Shown one piece after another: positions 33,279 through 42,301 of a stretch of DNA of 64,000 nt. The notes under the pieces were generated by a model. The model saw nothing but the letters and a program-made list of their open reading frames with translations, made no database searches and had not been told where the DNA came from. The translations under genes and the position numbers were made by a program. The stretch spans positions 2,833,501 to 2,897,500 of the forward strand of contig NZ_CP019334.1 of assembly GCF_002163675.1 (NCBI RefSeq). The letters run 5' to 3'. The stretch's first letter is position 1, and the number at the start of each line of letters is the position of its first letter. This stretch comes from Polaribacter sp. SA4-12 (GTDB taxonomy: Bacteria > Bacteroidota > Bacteroidia > Flavobacteriales > Flavobacteriaceae).

Positions 33279-33657
33279 TACTAGAATTCAATTCTTTTAC
33301 AGCTCCTTTCATAGCACAAGTTGCGTTAAATGAAGCTCCAGGTTCTACAGAAAGTTTTCCGATAATAACGTTTCCAGAAATATCTGCTGTTGCTTTTATA
33401 GTTAAGGTATTAGATACTAAAAGTTCTCCAGAGAATTTACCTTCAATATCTGCATTTGTTGCTTCTACTTTTCCTTTAATAAAACCATCGGCACCAATAA
33501 TAACTCTACCATCTGTAGTTAAAGTTCCTTCTAAAGTACCATCAATTCTAAAATCTCCATCAGATTTAATATCTCCAACAATTGTTGTGTTTTTAGCGAC
33601 AACATTTCTTTCCATAACTTTATTTTTTTGCGGTTTTTTGTCTTTACTGCTAAACAT
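33244..33657 (-). CDS. Bactofilin (polymer-forming cytoskeletal protein)
   Basis: Bactofilins self-assemble into non-polar beta-helical filaments involved in cell shape, polarity or motility. The core (about 25-115) has the repeated beta-helix steps TTIVGDIKSDGDFRIDGTLE, GTLTTDGRVIIGADGFIKGK, VEATNADIEGKFSGELLVSN. Disordered charged tails flank it. No membrane segment. It is placed between the sprE/porW gene (1 bp away) and the AtpZ-like gene (35-bp overlap). Confidence 0.92.
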   Translation of the reverse strand: MFSSKDKKPQKNKVMERNVVAKNTTIVGDIKSDGDFRIDGTLEGTLTTDGRVIIGADGFIKGKVEATNADIEGKFSGELLVSNTLTIKATADISGNVIIGKLSVEPGASFNATCAMKGAVKELNSSNEQKRKSEKTA

Positions 33658-33658
33658 A

Positions 33659-35881
33659 TTATTTACTTAATTGTTCTACTATTTTTTTTGCCTGCTTACC
33701 TTCTTCAGTATTTCCATACTTTATAACAATAGCTTCTAATGCAAATTTATAAGCTTTTTTATCAGTATACTTACCTATTGCGTAGGCTCTTAGAAGTTCA
33801 AATTTAGGGATTAATTTTGAATTTTCTATAGAAGGCAGAATATCAACGATTTTTTTAACCGTTTCTTGAAACTTATTCCCCTTATACAAATAGTAAAATT
33901 CTTTGTACTTATTTTCTATCTCATCAACCGAAATTTCTTCCTCAACTTTCTTATTTGGGTTTCTAATTGTCTTAGCAAAAATGGTATTTGAATATTTTGT
34001 AAGAATGATGTTTTTGTGAATATCAGATTTTGTTTGATCACCAAGATCTAAGTATGCTTTGTATAAATGCCAATTTATAGGTAAAATTAATGCTTCCTTC
34101 GGATTTAAAGTTGATACTCTCTCTAATCTTTCGATGGCTAATTTTGTGTCTTTAAATTGTTCTTTATAAATAAGTCCTAATTCGTATAAAGCTTGATTTC
34201 TATCTAATTTTAAAGTATCAATCTTATTTTTATCTGTAGGGATTGTTTTTAAGTAACTCGCTAAATCATAACGTAAACTTTTTTGACTTACTTGTACAGA
34301 ATCTTTATTAGTAAGATTTGTTGCTATTTTAGAAGACCATCTCCAGTCGTCTTCTAATTGTCTATTTCCCCAAATTTTCTGAAATTCTGTTTTACCAAAA
34401 CCTAACGATTGTGAGTTATAGAAATACCATTTTCCTTTTTTGTTAGACTGTAAAGCTGTTCCTCCAAAAGTTGCTCCAAATGCTTGTTGATTTAACTTTA
34501 ACTGAGCAGCGTCTTCATCTTTCTTTTTTAAATCGTCTATATATTTTTGAAAATAAGATGCTTGTTCTTCTGTAGAAAGTGAAGCTATTCTAATAATACT
34601 ATCGTTTTTAGTTACAGTATTTTCAAATTTGATTAATGAAGCTAAGTTTCTGTGCTTTCTTTTAATTCGTCTTATTCTTAAATTTAAAGTATCTGCAGCA
34701 ATATTTAAAATACTATCATAATAAGAACTTGCTAATTGATATTTAGAATTCTTAAAGTTGATGTTTCCTAATCTTTCAAAAGTGTATGTCTTTTGTTTTA
34801 CATTGTCAGATTCTGCTCTCAATGATTTGTTATAATATTCAGTGGCTAAATCGATACTGTCGTTTTTTTCATGCAAGAAACCAACTTGATAATACAATTC
34901 GTCTAAATACTTTCTATTATCTCTATCCTTAATTAATTTATGCATTTTTTCTAAAATAACAACAGAAGCAGAATCGCTTGTCGAATTTTTTGCTAATTCA
35001 ATATTAGCATGCATTTTATACTTATCAGGTGCTTTTTTAAAGTTGATAATTTTGTTAAAAACGGCAGAAGCAGAATCTTTCTTGTTTTCTGAACTATAAA
35101 TCTGACCTAAAACAAACATATTTCTAGCTCCTTGATTTCTATCATTTAAAGTTTCTGTAGCTTTAATAAGAAATTTTTTCGCTTTTTGAATACTATCTGT
35201 TTTAACATAAGCCATTGCTAAAGCTGTATAACCTGCTTCTTTAATGTTTTCTGGTAAATCTATTTCTAATGTATCTTTTACTTTTAAAAGTAAGTTTAAA
35301 GTTTCGATAGCAAATTCTTCATTATCTAATCTAATATTCGTTTTTGCTCGCCAAATTTTAGTTTCATTAATTAAACTTGCAAAAGGATAATGAGAAATAA
35401 CATAGTTAAAAGATTCTATTGCTGGTACAAAACGTTGATCATAATAACGCGCTTTTCCTAAGAGAAGATAGGCATCATCAATTTGACTATTTCGTTCTAC
35501 ATCGTCAATATTCATTCCATGTTTCTGAATCGCTTTTACAGCTTTTTCTTCTGCAATGCCAAATGGAGTGGAAGCTTTCTTCTCTTCATTTTCAGCATCA
35601 CCAAAACCAGCACCCATTCCTGTATTAAATGTCGGAATTTCTAACTTTTCTTTCTCAAACTTAATGGGTTCTATAGGTAATTGTTGAAACCAATCATCTT
35701 TGTAACCTTCATTAATGCCTTCAATACCTTTTTTAAAAGCTTCTTTACCATTAAAAAGCACATTGAATTTTGTATTTAAAGAATGCCAGTTTCTGCTAAC
35801 AACAGTATCTTTTCTTGTGCTACAAGAATATAAAACTGCAAATACAGAAAGAATTAAAACTATTTTTTTAGTGAATTTCAC
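33659..35881 (-). CDS. sprE: SprE/PorW-type TPR lipoprotein of gliding and type IX secretion
   Basis: The 740-residue lipoprotein (lipobox L-Y-S-C at 17-20) starts its mature part CSTRKDTVVSRNWHSLNTKF then NVLFNGKEAFKKG, which is the hallmark N-terminus of SprE (Flavobacterium) and PorW (Porphyromonas). The rest is tandem TPR helices (for example DDAYLLLGKARYYDQRFVPA). SprE/PorW is needed for type IX secretion and gliding and is thought to connect the inner-membrane motor GldLM to the outer-membrane translocon. It heads the unit with bactofilin and the atp genes. Confidence 0.88.
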   Translation of the reverse strand: MKFTKKIVLILSVFAVLYSCSTRKDTVVSRNWHSLNTKFNVLFNGKEAFKKGIEGINEGYKDDWFQQLPIEPIKFEKEKLEIPTFNTGMGAGFGDAENEEKKASTPFGIAEEKAVKAIQKHGMNIDDVERNSQIDDAYLLLGKARYYDQRFVPAIESFNYVISHYPFASLINETKIWRAKTNIRLDNEEFAIETLNLLLKVKDTLEIDLPENIKEAGYTALAMAYVKTDSIQKAKKFLIKATETLNDRNQGARNMFVLGQIYSSENKKDSASAVFNKIINFKKAPDKYKMHANIELAKNSTSDSASVVILEKMHKLIKDRDNRKYLDELYYQVGFLHEKNDSIDLATEYYNKSLRAESDNVKQKTYTFERLGNINFKNSKYQLASSYYDSILNIAADTLNLRIRRIKRKHRNLASLIKFENTVTKNDSIIRIASLSTEEQASYFQKYIDDLKKKDEDAAQLKLNQQAFGATFGGTALQSNKKGKWYFYNSQSLGFGKTEFQKIWGNRQLEDDWRWSSKIATNLTNKDSVQVSQKSLRYDLASYLKTIPTDKNKIDTLKLDRNQALYELGLIYKEQFKDTKLAIERLERVSTLNPKEALILPINWHLYKAYLDLGDQTKSDIHKNIILTKYSNTIFAKTIRNPNKKVEEEISVDEIENKYKEFYYLYKGNKFQETVKKIVDILPSIENSKLIPKFELLRAYAIGKYTDKKAYKFALEAIVIKYGNTEEGKQAKKIVEQLSK

Positions 35882-35932
35882 AAAAATAAATATTGATTAA
35901 ACGATTATTTTAATAAGCTAATAAAACAAAAA

Positions 35933-35979
35933 ACTCTTATTCACAACTACTTTCTTTGAAAAATAGTATAAATAAGAGT
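35933..35979 (-). terminator. Probable terminator of the PadR/paralogue/ABC operon
   Basis: ACTCTTATT pairs with AATAAGAGT across a 29-nt loop with a smaller inner hairpin. On the minus strand it is followed by TTTTTTGTTTT. It lies 33 bp after the ABC ATPase stop. Confidence 0.6.
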
Positions 35980-36011
35980 GTAAAAATAGTAATAAATTAA
36001 GAATAGAAGGC

Positions 36012-36707
36012 TTATACAGAAAAATAGCTTTCTAATTCTTCTAATGTTTCTGCAGATGTTTCTATATCTTTTACCACATTTCCTTTATCTAAAACCACAA
36101 TTCTCTCACAAACTTCTGTTACATGTGTTAAATCGTGACTAGAAATTAAAACGGTAACATCTCTATTTTCTGTTAAGGTTTTAATGATGGTTTTTAATCT
36201 AATTTGAGTTGTTGGATCTAAATTAGCAAAAGGCTCATCTAAAATTATTACTTGTGGGTTTCCCATTAATGCAGCAACAATTCCTGCTTTTTTCTGATTT
36301 CCTTTACTTAAATCTCTTAAGTATTTTTTCTTACCAATAATTTCTCCATTGAAAAATTCATCAAATTGAGTTAGAAAAGTAGTAACATCAGCTTTATTCA
36401 TTCCTCTTAAATCTCCAATAAAATCGAAGTATTCTTCAGGTGTTAAATAACCAATTAAAAAAGATTCATCAATAAAAGAACCTGTAAACGTTTTCCAATC
36501 TTCACTTTCACTTACAATAATATCATTATTTGTTATTGCGCCAGTTGTTGGTCTAATTAAATCTAATAAAATATTAAATAATGTTGTTTTTCCAGCGCCA
36601 TTATTACCAACTAAACCAAAACTTTGACCTGTAGGGATTTCTATTGAAGCAACATTTAAAACTTCTGCTTTTCCGTATTTTTTTGAAACTGTATCTATTG
36701 TAATCAT
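36012..36707 (-). CDS. ABC transporter ATP-binding protein, 231 aa
   Basis: Cytosolic ATPase of an ABC-2-type system. Walker A GNNGAGKTT (about 35-43), signature LSKGNQKKAGIVAAL (LSKGNQ in place of LSGGQ, as in other type-2 exporters of this group), Walker B VIILDEPFANLD and switch His in LISSHDLTH. It follows the permease gene by 22 bp and ends the operon that begins with padR. The substrate is unknown. Confidence 0.92.
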   Translation of the reverse strand: MITIDTVSKKYGKAEVLNVASIEIPTGQSFGLVGNNGAGKTTLFNILLDLIRPTTGAITNNDIIVSESEDWKTFTGSFIDESFLIGYLTPEEYFDFIGDLRGMNKADVTTFLTQFDEFFNGEIIGKKKYLRDLSKGNQKKAGIVAALMGNPQVIILDEPFANLDPTTQIRLKTIIKTLTENRDVTVLISSHDLTHVTEVCERIVVLDKGNVVKDIETSAETLEELESYFSV

Positions 36708-36729
36708 TGTGTTTTCTTTTTAGTTGAAA

Positions 36730-38196
36730 TTATGCTTCTTTTCCGAAAGCGTTAATCATAGCGTATTTATCTTTAATGTATTTTTTTTCGATGAAATTCA
36801 TAGCTTGGTTTTTTAATAATAAACTAATAATTCCAACCGCTGCTACAACTATAAAACCAGAGTTATAACCTACAAATTTGTCGAAAATCCAAAATAATAA
36901 CATCGGGAATAACATTAAAGGGATTATAATAAGAAACTGAGTTGCACTTGTTCCTTGAGTATTACCAAAACCACTTCTTGTTAAGTCTATTCTTTTTCTA
37001 TTAAAAGATCCTGCATATAATAAAAACAGGGAGTTAAAACCAATATTAAAAATTGCTCCTGCAGTTATCATTAAAAAAATTTCTGTCCCAAAATACAAAT
37101 AAGGAAAACTTAAAAAGTATAAAACGGTAGTCATTGTAACCATTAAAACCCATTTAGATTCTAAAAATTTACGATATCTAAAACTCTGACTCATTAACAT
37201 TTTATAATGTGCACTATCCCAAGCAGGAATAAACTGACCGTAATTTAGTGTAAAACCTCCTGTAACGAATAATGAAGCAAACATTAACATTGGTAATTTA
37301 TCTTTATAAGCATCCATTGTAAAGAAAATCAATCCGTAAAACAAGAATAAAAATGACATTAGAAATACCGTTTTTGTTCTTTTATTTCTCCAGATTAAAC
37401 GAATATCATTTTTTATAAAAGGAGCTACATCTCCTAATTTATTTGCCCAAGATAAATCTGCAGTATTTGCTTCTTCTACCTTGGTTGCAACTGCTCCGTC
37501 TAAATATACTTGGTTACGTAATTGTTTGTAATTAAGTTGATATAAAACAACTAAAACGATAACCCCGATTAAAGAATATATTGGGTTTTGGTAAATAAAA
37601 TCGAAAATAGATCCTCCAAAATCAACAACATTAGCAAGTTCGAATTGTTGTAATCCAATTAAACCAACGAGAAGCGTACCAATAATAATCAGCGCTTTAT
37701 TGCTTTTGTTGATTAAAAAATTTAAGAAATTTGCAGATTGAATTATTAAAATCATGGTTAATAACCAACCTAAAACTCCAGCAGTATTATAACCTTCTTT
37801 TATTAAGACCACAGAGAAAGGAATGTAAAAAAATAAACTTAGAATATTAAAGATTGAAAATGCAGATTTTCCCAAAACATAGTGTACCAATTTATTTTTC
37901 TTAATTGGTAAAATAAGCAATGGTTTTATATTCATTATTGGCAATTTTTGCATTAAATAACGGAAAACTAAATCGCCAAGAATTGCAAAAAGCAAGTATG
38001 AATTTACGATTTGTAATGGATCTGATTCTGGAAATTCTTTTCTTAAAAAAAAGTAACCTCCAACTCCTACTGCTAAAAAGGCAACTAAAAAATATAGCAC
38101 AAAAAAGCCCATTATTATCTTTATTGCTATTCCTTTTTCCCAGTGAGAAGAACGGAAATATTGTTTCCATTCTAATTTTAAAAAGTGTAAAATCAT
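36730..38196 (-). CDS. ABC transporter permease, DUF5687-like, 488 aa
   Basis: A polytopic inner-membrane protein with about 10-12 hydrophobic segments, starting MILHFLKLEWKQYFRSSHWE; the L-E-W-K-Q-x-F-R-S start and length match the DUF5687 permease-like family of Bacteroidota (name from memory). A conserved cytoplasmic stretch PFIKNDIRLIWRNKRTKTVF precedes the second bundle. It sits 50 bp after the last paralogue and 22 bp before the ATPase, so the pair most likely forms one exporter. Confidence 0.8.
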   Translation of the reverse strand: MILHFLKLEWKQYFRSSHWEKGIAIKIIMGFFVLYFLVAFLAVGVGGYFFLRKEFPESDPLQIVNSYLLFAILGDLVFRYLMQKLPIMNIKPLLILPIKKNKLVHYVLGKSAFSIFNILSLFFYIPFSVVLIKEGYNTAGVLGWLLTMILIIQSANFLNFLINKSNKALIIIGTLLVGLIGLQQFELANVVDFGGSIFDFIYQNPIYSLIGVIVLVVLYQLNYKQLRNQVYLDGAVATKVEEANTADLSWANKLGDVAPFIKNDIRLIWRNKRTKTVFLMSFLFLFYGLIFFTMDAYKDKLPMLMFASLFVTGGFTLNYGQFIPAWDSAHYKMLMSQSFRYRKFLESKWVLMVTMTTVLYFLSFPYLYFGTEIFLMITAGAIFNIGFNSLFLLYAGSFNRKRIDLTRSGFGNTQGTSATQFLIIIPLMLFPMLLFWIFDKFVGYNSGFIVVAAVGIISLLLKNQAMNFIEKKYIKDKYAMINAFGKEA

Positions 38197-38246
38197 ATTT
38201 TAGTAATTAGTTTGATTGATAATAAGTAGTTTAGAAACCAGTTTTG

Positions 38247-38954
38247 TTACAAAGTTTTAGATAATTTATATTCTGGATAGGTTTCTTCTAGCAATTCTTC
38301 TGCTTTTTGTGGAATCATAAAACCTGTAACATGGAAGAGAAGGATTACACAGGTAACAGAAAATGAAATTAAGAAAAGCCAATGATTTTCGAGTGAATTA
38401 AAAGGAATTTTTATGATATTAACACAATTAAATATATTGATAAATGCTAAGCCAGAGAATCCTTGTCTTGTGTCTCCAATCATAGATTCTAAAAGAAATA
38501 TTTTCTCCTTTTGCTGTTCTTTGTTTTTGTGTTTTCTCTTTGCTTTAGTCTGTTTTATTAAATTGATAGTTGTTAAAACTAAAAGTCCTGCGAGTATAAT
38601 GTATTTAGAATAAGGAGTTTTTAGAAGAAAGAAAAGTGATAAAAAGATACTTACCGTTATTACCAACTTAGGCAGTGTAAACCATTCTTTAAAGAAACGC
38701 CAAAGTATTTTTCCATATTGTTTATTCATTTGTTTTTGTTTGGCTTCTATAACATCCATAAAACCAAATATTCCGAATTTTTTAAACGATTTGTCTCTCG
38801 CGTTTTCGAAAGCCAATTTAGGGTTTTCCTCCCAAATAGTTTCTATGTCGTTAGCCAAATGATCTACCAATTCTGTTTGTACATCATAAAAATAAACATA
38901 ATGTTTTCTTGTAAATTTGTAGAGTTCTTCTATGTGGGTTTCTGTTAGTTTCAT
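38247..38954 (-). CDS. Paralogue 6 of the tandem membrane-protein array, 235 aa
   Basis: N-terminal soluble domain (about 1-85) with MKLTETHIEELYKFTRKHYV and the array motif FYDVQTELVDHLANDIETIW. It is followed by a basic segment and about four membrane helices (VITVSIFLSLFFLL, ILAGLLVLTTINLI, GLAFINIFNCVNIIKI, FLISFSVTCVILLFHVTGFM). Shares the domain with five upstream neighbours. Its ATG overlaps the preceding stop by 4 bp (ATGA). It is the last of the six and the closest to the ABC permease. Confidence 0.75.
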   Translation of the reverse strand: MKLTETHIEELYKFTRKHYVYFYDVQTELVDHLANDIETIWEENPKLAFENARDKSFKKFGIFGFMDVIEAKQKQMNKQYGKILWRFFKEWFTLPKLVITVSIFLSLFFLLKTPYSKYIILAGLLVLTTINLIKQTKAKRKHKNKEQQKEKIFLLESMIGDTRQGFSGLAFINIFNCVNIIKIPFNSLENHWLFLISFSVTCVILLFHVTGFMIPQKAEELLEETYPEYKLSKTL

Positions 38955-39652
38955 GATAATAATTCTTTTCTCATTTTTTCTACTCTAGAAATTGCTTTTT
39001 TATAAACTTGATAACCAGAATGTGATAAGATTGAATGAAGTGGAATTATGATAAAAAGCAAAGGCTTATGATATGTTATTGGAATATTAAAATTTCCTTC
39101 AGTTTTAAGATGTAGCATAATTACGTTTAGTATTGTAAAAGAAAGGAACATATAATTTAAACCATAGTCTTTATGAATAGATTTGCCATATTTTTTTCTC
39201 CATGTTTTAAAAGCAATATAAAAATAGAGTATCATAGGTAAAGCAAATAAAAAATAACTCATTTTAATAAAATTACTGTGCTCTAAAAAAGTTGAAAATA
39301 CATAATAACCAATAAAACTAACTACAAATAGAAAAAGATTTAATGGGTTTTTAAAAAAATCTATAAAACCTTGAAAATACATTTTTCGATACCCAAAATT
39401 TATATTTTTCCAGCCAACAGTATTTAAATTTTTAAAACTACTTCCGTTAAAATTTTCTTTCCACCCAAAAGAAACAAAAGATTCTTGTACTACATTTTTA
39501 AAATCAGTTTCATTAACGTTTTTAGATTTCAATCGGTTTTCTACATCAGAAACCACATGGTCTAAGACCTCTATTCTAATATCCCAATATTTCATTCCGT
39601 CTTTTTCAAGACGATTATCAATATATTGTATTTGTTCTTTTGTTAATTCCAT
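38951..39652 (-). CDS. Paralogue 5 of the tandem membrane-protein array, 233 aa
   Basis: MELTKEQIQYIDNRLEKDGM and the motif YWDIRIEVLDHVVSDVENRL mark the shared N-terminal domain. A glycine/asparagine-bearing linker leads to four hydrophobic segments (NLFLFVVSFIGYYVFSTF, MSYFLFALPMILYFYIAF, NYMFLSFTILNVIMLHL, PLLFIIIPLHSILSHSGY). Three bp after paralogue 4. No known family by itself. Confidence 0.75.
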   Translation of the reverse strand: MELTKEQIQYIDNRLEKDGMKYWDIRIEVLDHVVSDVENRLKSKNVNETDFKNVVQESFVSFGWKENFNGSSFKNLNTVGWKNINFGYRKMYFQGFIDFFKNPLNLFLFVVSFIGYYVFSTFLEHSNFIKMSYFLFALPMILYFYIAFKTWRKKYGKSIHKDYGLNYMFLSFTILNVIMLHLKTEGNFNIPITYHKPLLFIIIPLHSILSHSGYQVYKKAISRVEKMRKELLS

Positions 39653-39655
39653 TAT

Positions 39656-40333
39656 TTATACAATTACATTTGGATATTGTTCTTTAATAACTTTTTTATT
39701 TTTGAAGAATACAGTTTGACAAGACCAATAAAACAATAAAGCCGCAACAAAAATCACTAATTGAATATTATTATGAATTGGGTTTAAAAAGCTTTCTTCA
39801 CTCCTGAAAATTGTAATTGTATTAAAATAGATAACAGCGTTATTTATTATCTGAGTTAGGTCATTATTCATGTCTAAAGCTAGAAATATTTCTTTTTTCT
39901 TCTTCTTTTTTAAATATGAATTCAAGAAAACACTAAATACAGTTACAAGTCCTAAACCTGTTAAAATCTGAAAAAAAGTTTCTTTGTCTTCAAACAAATT
40001 CATTATTTGAAATAGAGCATAAAATAAAGCAATTGTAATAATAACTTTTGGAAGTTTAAAGAATGTAATAAAGTGTTTAAATGACTGTTTATAAAACTTA
40101 TTTTGTACTGATTTTGTTTTCTCTTTTAGTAATTTATGAAAACCATTGTCGCTAAAATTTCTATGAATATTGATGATTTCCTTTTTAAAAACTAAATCTG
40201 GATTTTCATCTAATTTTTGCTCTAAAATATTGGCAAAATGATCTACTATTTCTGTTCTAACATCATAGAATTTAATGCCACAACTATAAATATAATTGTC
40301 TATTTGTAAGAGTTGTTCTTTTGTTAATTCCAT
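39656..40333 (-). CDS. Paralogue 4 of the tandem membrane-protein array, 225 aa
   Basis: Starts MELTKEQLLQIDNYIYSCGI with motif FYDVRTEIVDHFANILEQKL. The membrane half has four segments (VIITIALFYALFQIMNLF, ILTGLGLVTVFSVFLNSYL, NNAVIYFNTITIF, IQLVIFVAALLFYWSCQTVF). The F-Y-D-V and F-A-N spellings make it the closest relative of paralogue 6. Three bp after paralogue 3. Confidence 0.75.
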   Translation of the reverse strand: MELTKEQLLQIDNYIYSCGIKFYDVRTEIVDHFANILEQKLDENPDLVFKKEIINIHRNFSDNGFHKLLKEKTKSVQNKFYKQSFKHFITFFKLPKVIITIALFYALFQIMNLFEDKETFFQILTGLGLVTVFSVFLNSYLKKKKKKEIFLALDMNNDLTQIINNAVIYFNTITIFRSEESFLNPIHNNIQLVIFVAALLFYWSCQTVFFKNKKVIKEQYPNVIV

Positions 40334-40336
40334 AGT

Positions 40337-40981
40337 TTATGAAACTTTATATTTTTTGATTGCCTTTTTATGTTTCTTAAGGAAATGAAAATAAATAAAG
40401 GTAATAGCAATAAACATTAAAGTTAGACTGTAAATAGGACTAACATCTTTAATTACACCTGAAAAAATGATTGCAATACCTCCTAATATAATTCCCATTT
40501 TTTGTGTTTTTAAGATAAAACGATAGGTTGTTTTTTGTTTTATTTTTGAATTGTTAATCATTAAATAAATAAAAATGAAGGCACAGAATAAATTAATCAT
40601 TAATAAAAAGTTTGTTAAGTATAACTGTGTATTATCTGAAACTGTGAGATTTAATTTACGTTCAAAAATTGATAGTAAAATCATTAAAAAGTTAGAAATT
40701 AAAAACAATTTTATATAAGATGTTTTAGCTTTTTTCATTACAAGTTTAGGAGCAGAAAATGCAATTCCAAAAAGCCAACTAGATGATTCTTTTAACTGCG
40801 GATTCCATTTATCAGTAACATTATAAAAAACGGTTTCAAAATCAAGATTTTCCTTTGTCATTTTTGTTTCAATATCAGAAACAATATGATCTAAAACCTC
40901 CATTCTTAAATCTATATAAGTAATGTGTTTTACATTTAAATAATGTTCTACTCTTTGTAATTGTTGTTCTGTTAATTCCAT
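40337..40981 (-). CDS. Paralogue 3 of the tandem membrane-protein array, 214 aa
   Basis: MELTEQQLQRVEHYLNVKHI with motif YIDLRMEVLDHIVSDIETKM. Membrane half: LFLISNFLMILLSIF, NFLLMINLFCAFIFIYLM, MGIILGGIAIIFSGVI, IYSLTLMFIAITFIYFHFL. It ends KKHKKAIKKYKVS, like paralogues 1 and 2. The SSSWLFGIAFSAPKLVMKKA linker is nearly repeated in paralogue 2, so the two arose by a recent duplication. Confidence 0.75.
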   Translation of the reverse strand: MELTEQQLQRVEHYLNVKHITYIDLRMEVLDHIVSDIETKMTKENLDFETVFYNVTDKWNPQLKESSSWLFGIAFSAPKLVMKKAKTSYIKLFLISNFLMILLSIFERKLNLTVSDNTQLYLTNFLLMINLFCAFIFIYLMINNSKIKQKTTYRFILKTQKMGIILGGIAIIFSGVIKDVSPIYSLTLMFIAITFIYFHFLKKHKKAIKKYKVS

Positions 40982-40985
40982 AGCG

Positions 40986-41645
40986 TTAGTTTAACAAGTG
41001 CTTGTAATTTTGAATAGCTTCTTTGTGTTTTTTGTAGAAGTGATGACATATATATGATACTGCAAAACCGCCAAAAAGAAAACCAGTAAAAACTGCATTC
41101 AAATTTCCTTTATCATTAAAATGATTCCCAGAGATTAAAGGAATAATTAGGAAAATAATACCTAGATATTGGGTTCTTAGAATAAAACTATAGGTTGTTT
41201 TTACTTTAGATCTTATAACTTTTATAATGATAAAAACCACGTAGATTAAAGAAAATAAGGTAATTGTATTTAAAAATCCGTTTAAAAATTCTAAAATATT
41301 TTCATTAAAAACAATTGAAAAATTCTTAAGAAAAATTACAGGTAAAAAATAAGCAGCTAAATAAATTAAGTAAAAAGGTTTAAATATTTTTATAGCTTTT
41401 TTCACAACAATTTTAGATTCGGAATATTGTAATCCAAAATAGAAACTAGAAATTTCTCTAAAATGTTTTTCCCAACGAATTCTAACCATTGCAAAGGCAT
41501 CTTCAAAAGTATCGTTTTTATTCAGTAAATTTTCAATGTCAGAAATTATATGATCTAAAATTTCAACATTTAAATCTATAAAATCAAATTTCCTTTTCTG
41601 TAAATACTCTTCAATTTGTTGTGTTTGTTCTTTTGTTAATTCCAT
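40986..41645 (-). CDS. Paralogue 2 of the tandem membrane-protein array, 219 aa
   Basis: MELTKEQTQQIEEYLQKRKF with motif FIDLNVEILDHIISDIENLL. The linker SSFYFGLQYSESKIVVKKAI parallels paralogue 3. Four membrane segments follow (FYLIYLAAYFLPVIFL, FLNTITLFSLIYVVFIII, YLGIIFLIIPLISG, AVFTGFLFGGFAVSYICHHF), then a basic tail KKHKEAIQNYKHLLN. Four bp after paralogue 1. Confidence 0.75.
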   Translation of the reverse strand: MELTKEQTQQIEEYLQKRKFDFIDLNVEILDHIISDIENLLNKNDTFEDAFAMVRIRWEKHFREISSFYFGLQYSESKIVVKKAIKIFKPFYLIYLAAYFLPVIFLKNFSIVFNENILEFLNGFLNTITLFSLIYVVFIIIKVIRSKVKTTYSFILRTQYLGIIFLIIPLISGNHFNDKGNLNAVFTGFLFGGFAVSYICHHFYKKHKEAIQNYKHLLN

Positions 41646-41649
41646 AGCA

Positions 41650-42300
41650 TTAGTTTAACAAGTGTTTGTATTTCTTTAAAATCAGAATTCTTTTTTGTTT
41701 AACCAAAAGAACTCCTGCCATATTTAACCCAAAAGCAAATGTTACGTATAAAAAAAATAAAAATTTATGCTCAAATAAGAAGTCTTTAATTGGTGAAAAT
41801 AGATATAGAAACATTTGTGGTAATGCTAGTATATTTCCTAAATACTTAAAAGAAACTAATCTTCTAATTTGTTTCTTTTTATGATATGTATTTATAAAAC
41901 CATAAATAGCAGGTATACCTATTAATAGGACAAATAATAATGATAGGTTTTTGTTTGAAAAATCCAATTCATAAAAAAGAAAAAAGATAATAGATAATAC
42001 TGAAATTGTTATTGGAATAAATTTAAGAGTGGTAAAAAAACCAAAAAAGTTAGACCATAATTGTCTTTGATAAGACCAATGAATATCACTTCTGTTATTT
42101 CCTTTATAATTAAAAATAAAATCAGAATTATCTGATAAATATTGAGATAAATTCCCGTTTTCTGTTGTAGTTTCAAAATCAGTTACTAGATGATCTATTA
42201 ATTCGTATAAATCTTCGGGGTCTAAAATTCTCTTTTTCCTTTTTAGGTAATCTTCTAAAAAAGTTAGTTGTTTTTCTGTTATTTCATAGTTATTTTTCAT
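41650..42300 (-). CDS. Paralogue 1 of the tandem membrane-protein array, 216 aa
   Basis: The most diverged copy: MKNNYEITEKQLTFLEDYLK with motif DLYELIDHLVTDFETTTENG. Four membrane segments (FIPITISVLSIIFFLFYEL, LSLLFVLLIGIPAIYGFI, ALPQMFLYLFS, FLFFLYVTFAFGLNMAGVLL) and a KKYKHLLN tail as in paralogue 2. It starts 1 bp after the padR stop and so is translationally close to the regulator. PadR-linked membrane proteins with a small N-terminal helical domain (HAAS/DUF1700 type) are known in Firmicutes; any kinship is inference. Confidence 0.75.
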   Translation of the reverse strand: MKNNYEITEKQLTFLEDYLKRKKRILDPEDLYELIDHLVTDFETTTENGNLSQYLSDNSDFIFNYKGNNRSDIHWSYQRQLWSNFFGFFTTLKFIPITISVLSIIFFLFYELDFSNKNLSLLFVLLIGIPAIYGFINTYHKKKQIRRLVSFKYLGNILALPQMFLYLFSPIKDFLFEHKFLFFLYVTFAFGLNMAGVLLVKQKRILILKKYKHLLN

Positions 42301-42301
42301 A

